From the NCBI GenBank assembly GCA_003222935.1, contig QHXL01000039.1, positions 1 through 7,424 on the forward strand: DNA of 7,424 bases, given 5' to 3'. The stretch comes from Acidobacteriota bacterium (GTDB taxonomy: Bacteria; Acidobacteriota; Blastocatellia; Pyrinomonadales; Pyrinomonadaceae). Numbering within the stretch: the stretch's first letter is position 1; each line of letters opens with the position of its first letter. Positions 5,505-7,424 of the stretch are shown one piece after another. The notes beneath the pieces are model-generated. The model was not told where the DNA came from. It saw only the letters and a program-made list of their open reading frames with translations, and did not search any database. The position numbers were made by a program, and so were the translations under genes.

Positions 5505-6881
5505 TCACTTTTTTTCTTCCTCTGCGTCTTCTTTCTTCTCTTCTTCCGTAGCGATCTCTACTTTGGTCCCATCGGGCAAAGCGTAATTACCTTCAACGAC
5601 TACGGTCTCGCCACCTTGAAGTCCTTCAACGATTTCGATCTTGTCGCTGGTGCGGATCCCGGTCGTAACTTTCACTTCGTGCGCAATATTTTGTGCGTCG
5701 GTTACCATGACGGTCCCCTCGGTCGCGTTACTCATTTCGAGTGTTACTGCTGAAACTGGAATTATCACGGCATCGTTTTTTGAGTTTGCAAAGACAGTTA
5801 CCTGTGCTGCTCCGTTGGCGCGCAACTTCCCACCGCCATTACCGAGAGTTACCCAAACCTCAACCGTTCGATTGGTTGGATCACTAGCCCGGCTGAGCAA
5901 AGTGATCTGACCGTGCATCTCTTCGGCCGATTCATCTGTAGGCAAAACTTTCACAGCATCACCTGTTTTTAACTGCGAGGCCGTGGTGTCGGAGAAAGGC
6001 GCTTTCACGATCACTGTACTCGTGTCGGCGATCGTCACGAGCTTTCCACCTGCCGAGGCAAACTCGCCCTCGTACTGAAACTGATCCGTTACAACGCCGG
6101 TGATTGGCGAGCGAATGGTTGCATAGCTGAGTTGAGCATCGAGGGTAGCCACTCGCTGTTGTGCCTGGGTTGTACGTGCTGCCGCGAGTGCCCGGTCGTT
6201 TGGGTTTAGTGAGCGTGTTCGTAAAGCTATGGTTTGTTCTTGTAGTCGGAGTTCGTCCTCGGCGGTCGTGAGTTCCAGTTGAGAGGCTTCAAGATCTTTT
6301 TTTGAGATTCCGCCATTCGCAAAGAGAGCTCGACGGCGCTCGAAGGTAGCTCGAGCGGTGTTGACTTTCGCGCGCGCGTCCGCGAGTGATCTTTGATCTT
6401 CGGCGTTCGTCTTGGGAATGGTTCCGGTGACAATGCTGCGTTCATTTGCCCGTGCTTCATTTAGTGCTGCTACTGCTTCGGCACGCTGAGCTTGCAGGTC
6501 ACGCGACTCGAGAACTGCGATCACTTCACCAGCTCGGACGACCCGGTTTTTCAACAGGCCCATTTGTTTGATTTGCGCGCTGACCTTCGCGGCTACATCC
6601 GCCTTCTCGCGTGGCCAAATAGTTCCGATTGCCGATACCTCCGCGGCAATAGTTCCTTTTTCCGCCTTTGCGACTTTGACACTGACAGTTGGCGTTACTT
6701 CAGCTTCCGCTTCGCTTCCCGACCTCGATCTCCAGATGATGAGTGTGACGAGGGTGATGAAAACGAATGCCGACGCGACGACGGCTATGACGACGTTTCG
6801 GCGTCTGTTAGGCGGTAGACTCTTCACGGGCTCAACAAGAGTTGAATCCGCTCGTGCCTGGTCATTTGATTCGTGAACCAT
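5505..6881 (-). CDS. RND efflux periplasmic adaptor (membrane fusion protein, HlyD/AcrA type)
   Basis: This 458-residue adaptor would link the RND pump to the TolC-like duct. Residues 1-28 are cytoplasmic and end in a basic cluster (NRRRN), followed by one membrane anchor at about 29-50; no lipobox is visible, so it is anchored by a helix rather than a lipid. The first lipoyl half lies near 90-128 (VSAQIKQMGLLKNRVVRAGEVI), the alpha-helical hairpin at about 129-249, and the second lipoyl half near 250-288 (TIRSPITGVVTDQ). A beta-barrel domain (about 289-366) and membrane-proximal domain (about 370-442) follow. The C-terminus is a charged Glu/Lys tail (443-458). The gene starts 20 bases after the TolC-like gene and has a GGTGA ribosome site; its stop codon lies four bases before the long inverted repeat that separates it from the pump gene. 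Family assignment is firm; substrate is unknown. Confidence 0.93.
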   Translation of the reverse strand: MVHESNDQARADSTLVEPVKSLPPNRRRNVVIAVVASAFVFITLVTLIIWRSRSGSEAEAEVTPTVSVKVAKAEKGTIAAEVSAIGTIWPREKADVAAKVSAQIKQMGLLKNRVVRAGEVIAVLESRDLQAQRAEAVAALNEARANERSIVTGTIPKTNAEDQRSLADARAKVNTARATFERRRALFANGGISKKDLEASQLELTTAEDELRLQEQTIALRTRSLNPNDRALAAARTTQAQQRVATLDAQLSYATIRSPITGVVTDQFQYEGEFASAGGKLVTIADTSTVIVKAPFSDTTASQLKTGDAVKVLPTDESAEEMHGQITLLSRASDPTNRTVEVWVTLGNGGGKLRANGAAQVTVFANSKNDAVIIPVSAVTLEMSNATEGTVMVTDAQNIAHEVKVTTGIRTSDKIEIVEGLQGGETVVVEGNYALPDGTKVEIATEEEKKEDAEEEKK

Positions 6882-6887
6882 CTGTTT

Positions 6888-6892
6888 TCACC
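6888..6892 (-). promoter_or_regulatory. Ribosome binding site of the adaptor gene
   Basis: The minus strand reads GGTGAAAACAG before the ATG at 6879-6881. GGTGA matches the 3' half of the GGAGGTGA consensus and lies six bases from the start, supporting initiation at this ATG within the short gap after the upstream stop codon. Confidence 0.5.
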
Positions 6893-6901
6893 AGCGAGTT
6901 T

Positions 6902-7424
6902 TTACTGGCCCGTGGCCTGTCGGAGTCTCGATAAAGCCGTTTGGTAATCAAAGATTGCCTGATGGAGTGCACTGCGTTGTTCGACCAGGGATGTCTGCGC
7001 CTCCGTAACTTCGACTATTTGTGCTTCACCCGCGCGATAACGCGCTATCGAAGCGGTGAGGTTATCCTGCGCCTTGATCACGCCTTCACGCGCCAGCCTG
7101 ATGCGGGTCGCAGCGCCTGCTGCTTGTGCTCGAGCTGCGTAAAACTGTTGAGTAAATGCTCGTAACTCCACTGCCTGATCGTTCGCAGCAACTTCAGCAC
7201 GTAAACGCGCTTGTCTTTCGCGGCTGCGGGTGTTGCCCCAGTCGAAGATTGGAATATTCAAACTGATAGCGGCTGACAATCCGGTGTGTTCCTTGAGACG
7301 TGGTCCCTTGAGTGAGTCGGTATCGAAGCCACCGTTTATCGAGTAGGACAGCGACGGCAGTAGATCGGCACACGCAATTTTGATCTCCTGTTGTGCAGCT
7401 CTTAATTGTTGCTCCAGCTGGATG
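6902..7424 (-). CDS. TolC-family outer membrane efflux protein, C-terminal part (5' end beyond the window)
   Basis: The frame is open at the right edge; 173 codons are visible before the TAA at 6902-6904. The fragment starts with IQLEQQLRAAQQEIKIACAD, then LLPSLSYSINGGF, which matches the helix-to-strand transition of the second OEP repeat. Next comes LSAAISLNIPIFDWGNTRSR; a beta-strand ending in PIFDWG is a characteristic TolC-family motif. The remainder is two long amphipathic helices, ending AIFDYQTALSRLRQATGQ, that would form part of the periplasmic tunnel. Families of this kind are usually 400-500 residues, so more than half the gene is missing. It would form the trimeric outer membrane channel for the adaptor and RND pump encoded downstream. 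The TTG at 7277-7279 is internal (Leu), not a start. Confidence 0.9.
   Translation of the reverse strand, partial: IQLEQQLRAAQQEIKIACADLLPSLSYSINGGFDTDSLKGPRLKEHTGLSAAISLNIPIFDWGNTRSRERQARLRAEVAANDQAVELRAFTQQFYAARAQAAGAATRIRLAREGVIKAQDNLTASIARYRAGEAQIVEVTEAQTSLVEQRSALHQAIFDYQTALSRLRQATGQ

Larger units (their letters stand above)
1..7424 (-). other. Probable operon: outer membrane factor, adaptor, RND pump, propeller, PAP2, kinase
   Basis: Six genes run on one strand with gaps of 20, 140, 37, 24 and 106 bases; both long gaps are filled by the inverted-repeat elements. No convincing promoter or Rho-independent terminator with a T tract was seen inside the block. Cotranscription is inferred from this spacing. 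The repeat hairpins could still cause partial termination or RNA cleavage, dividing the message into segments with different stability. Confidence 0.6.

Noticed and set aside
6902..7279. Complete small gene starting at TTG 7277-7279
   Set aside because: The same frame is open up to the right edge and the upstream residues continue the TolC-family pattern, so this is an internal Leu codon of a truncated gene.

Overview
This window holds one strand-coherent gene block. Every supported gene lies on the minus strand, so transcription runs from high to low coordinates. In that order the genes are: the C-terminal part of a TolC-family outer membrane factor (cut by the right edge), a periplasmic adaptor (membrane fusion protein), a 1022-residue RND inner-membrane pump, a seven-bladed YVTN-type beta-propeller, a secreted or membrane PAP2-family phosphatase, and the N-terminus of a probable two-component sensor histidine kinase (cut by the left edge). 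The first three form a complete tripartite efflux system. Gaps between genes are only 20 to 140 bases and no promoter is evident, so a single polycistronic message is the simplest reading.

The most unusual feature is a pair of related non-coding elements that fill the only two longer intergenic gaps, adaptor to pump (5367-5500) and PAP2 to kinase (245-342). Each consists of two inverted arms around a spacer, and each arm is itself a small imperfect hairpin with a bulged base, preceded by GTAG or GTCG. This architecture resembles REP doublets (BIME/REPIN elements), which in other bacteria are mobilised by RAYT transposases; no transposase is in this window. In the mRNA each element forms a long stem whose base lies a few bases after the upstream stop codon and a few bases before the downstream start codon. 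The two genes downstream of elements have no visible Shine-Dalgarno sequence, whereas the three genes without an element upstream (adaptor, propeller, PAP2) do.

The envelope architecture (TolC, adaptor, RND) shows a Gram-negative, diderm bacterium of moderate GC content. The propeller and PAP2 types, the kinase N-terminus (RLTLWY) and the GC-rich palindromic repeats recall soil Acidobacteriota, with Verrucomicrobiota as an alternative. That is an impression from memory, not a demonstrated assignment.

Functionally, the adaptor and pump should work with the TolC-like duct to export a substrate that cannot be named from sequence. The pump carries the Asp-Asp/Lys proton relay of the drug-exporter (HAE1) type rather than the heavy-metal (CusA) pattern. 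The propeller and the PAP2 enzyme probably act in the periplasm or on its membrane face. The kinase may sense envelope conditions, but its signalling domains and partner regulator lie outside the window.
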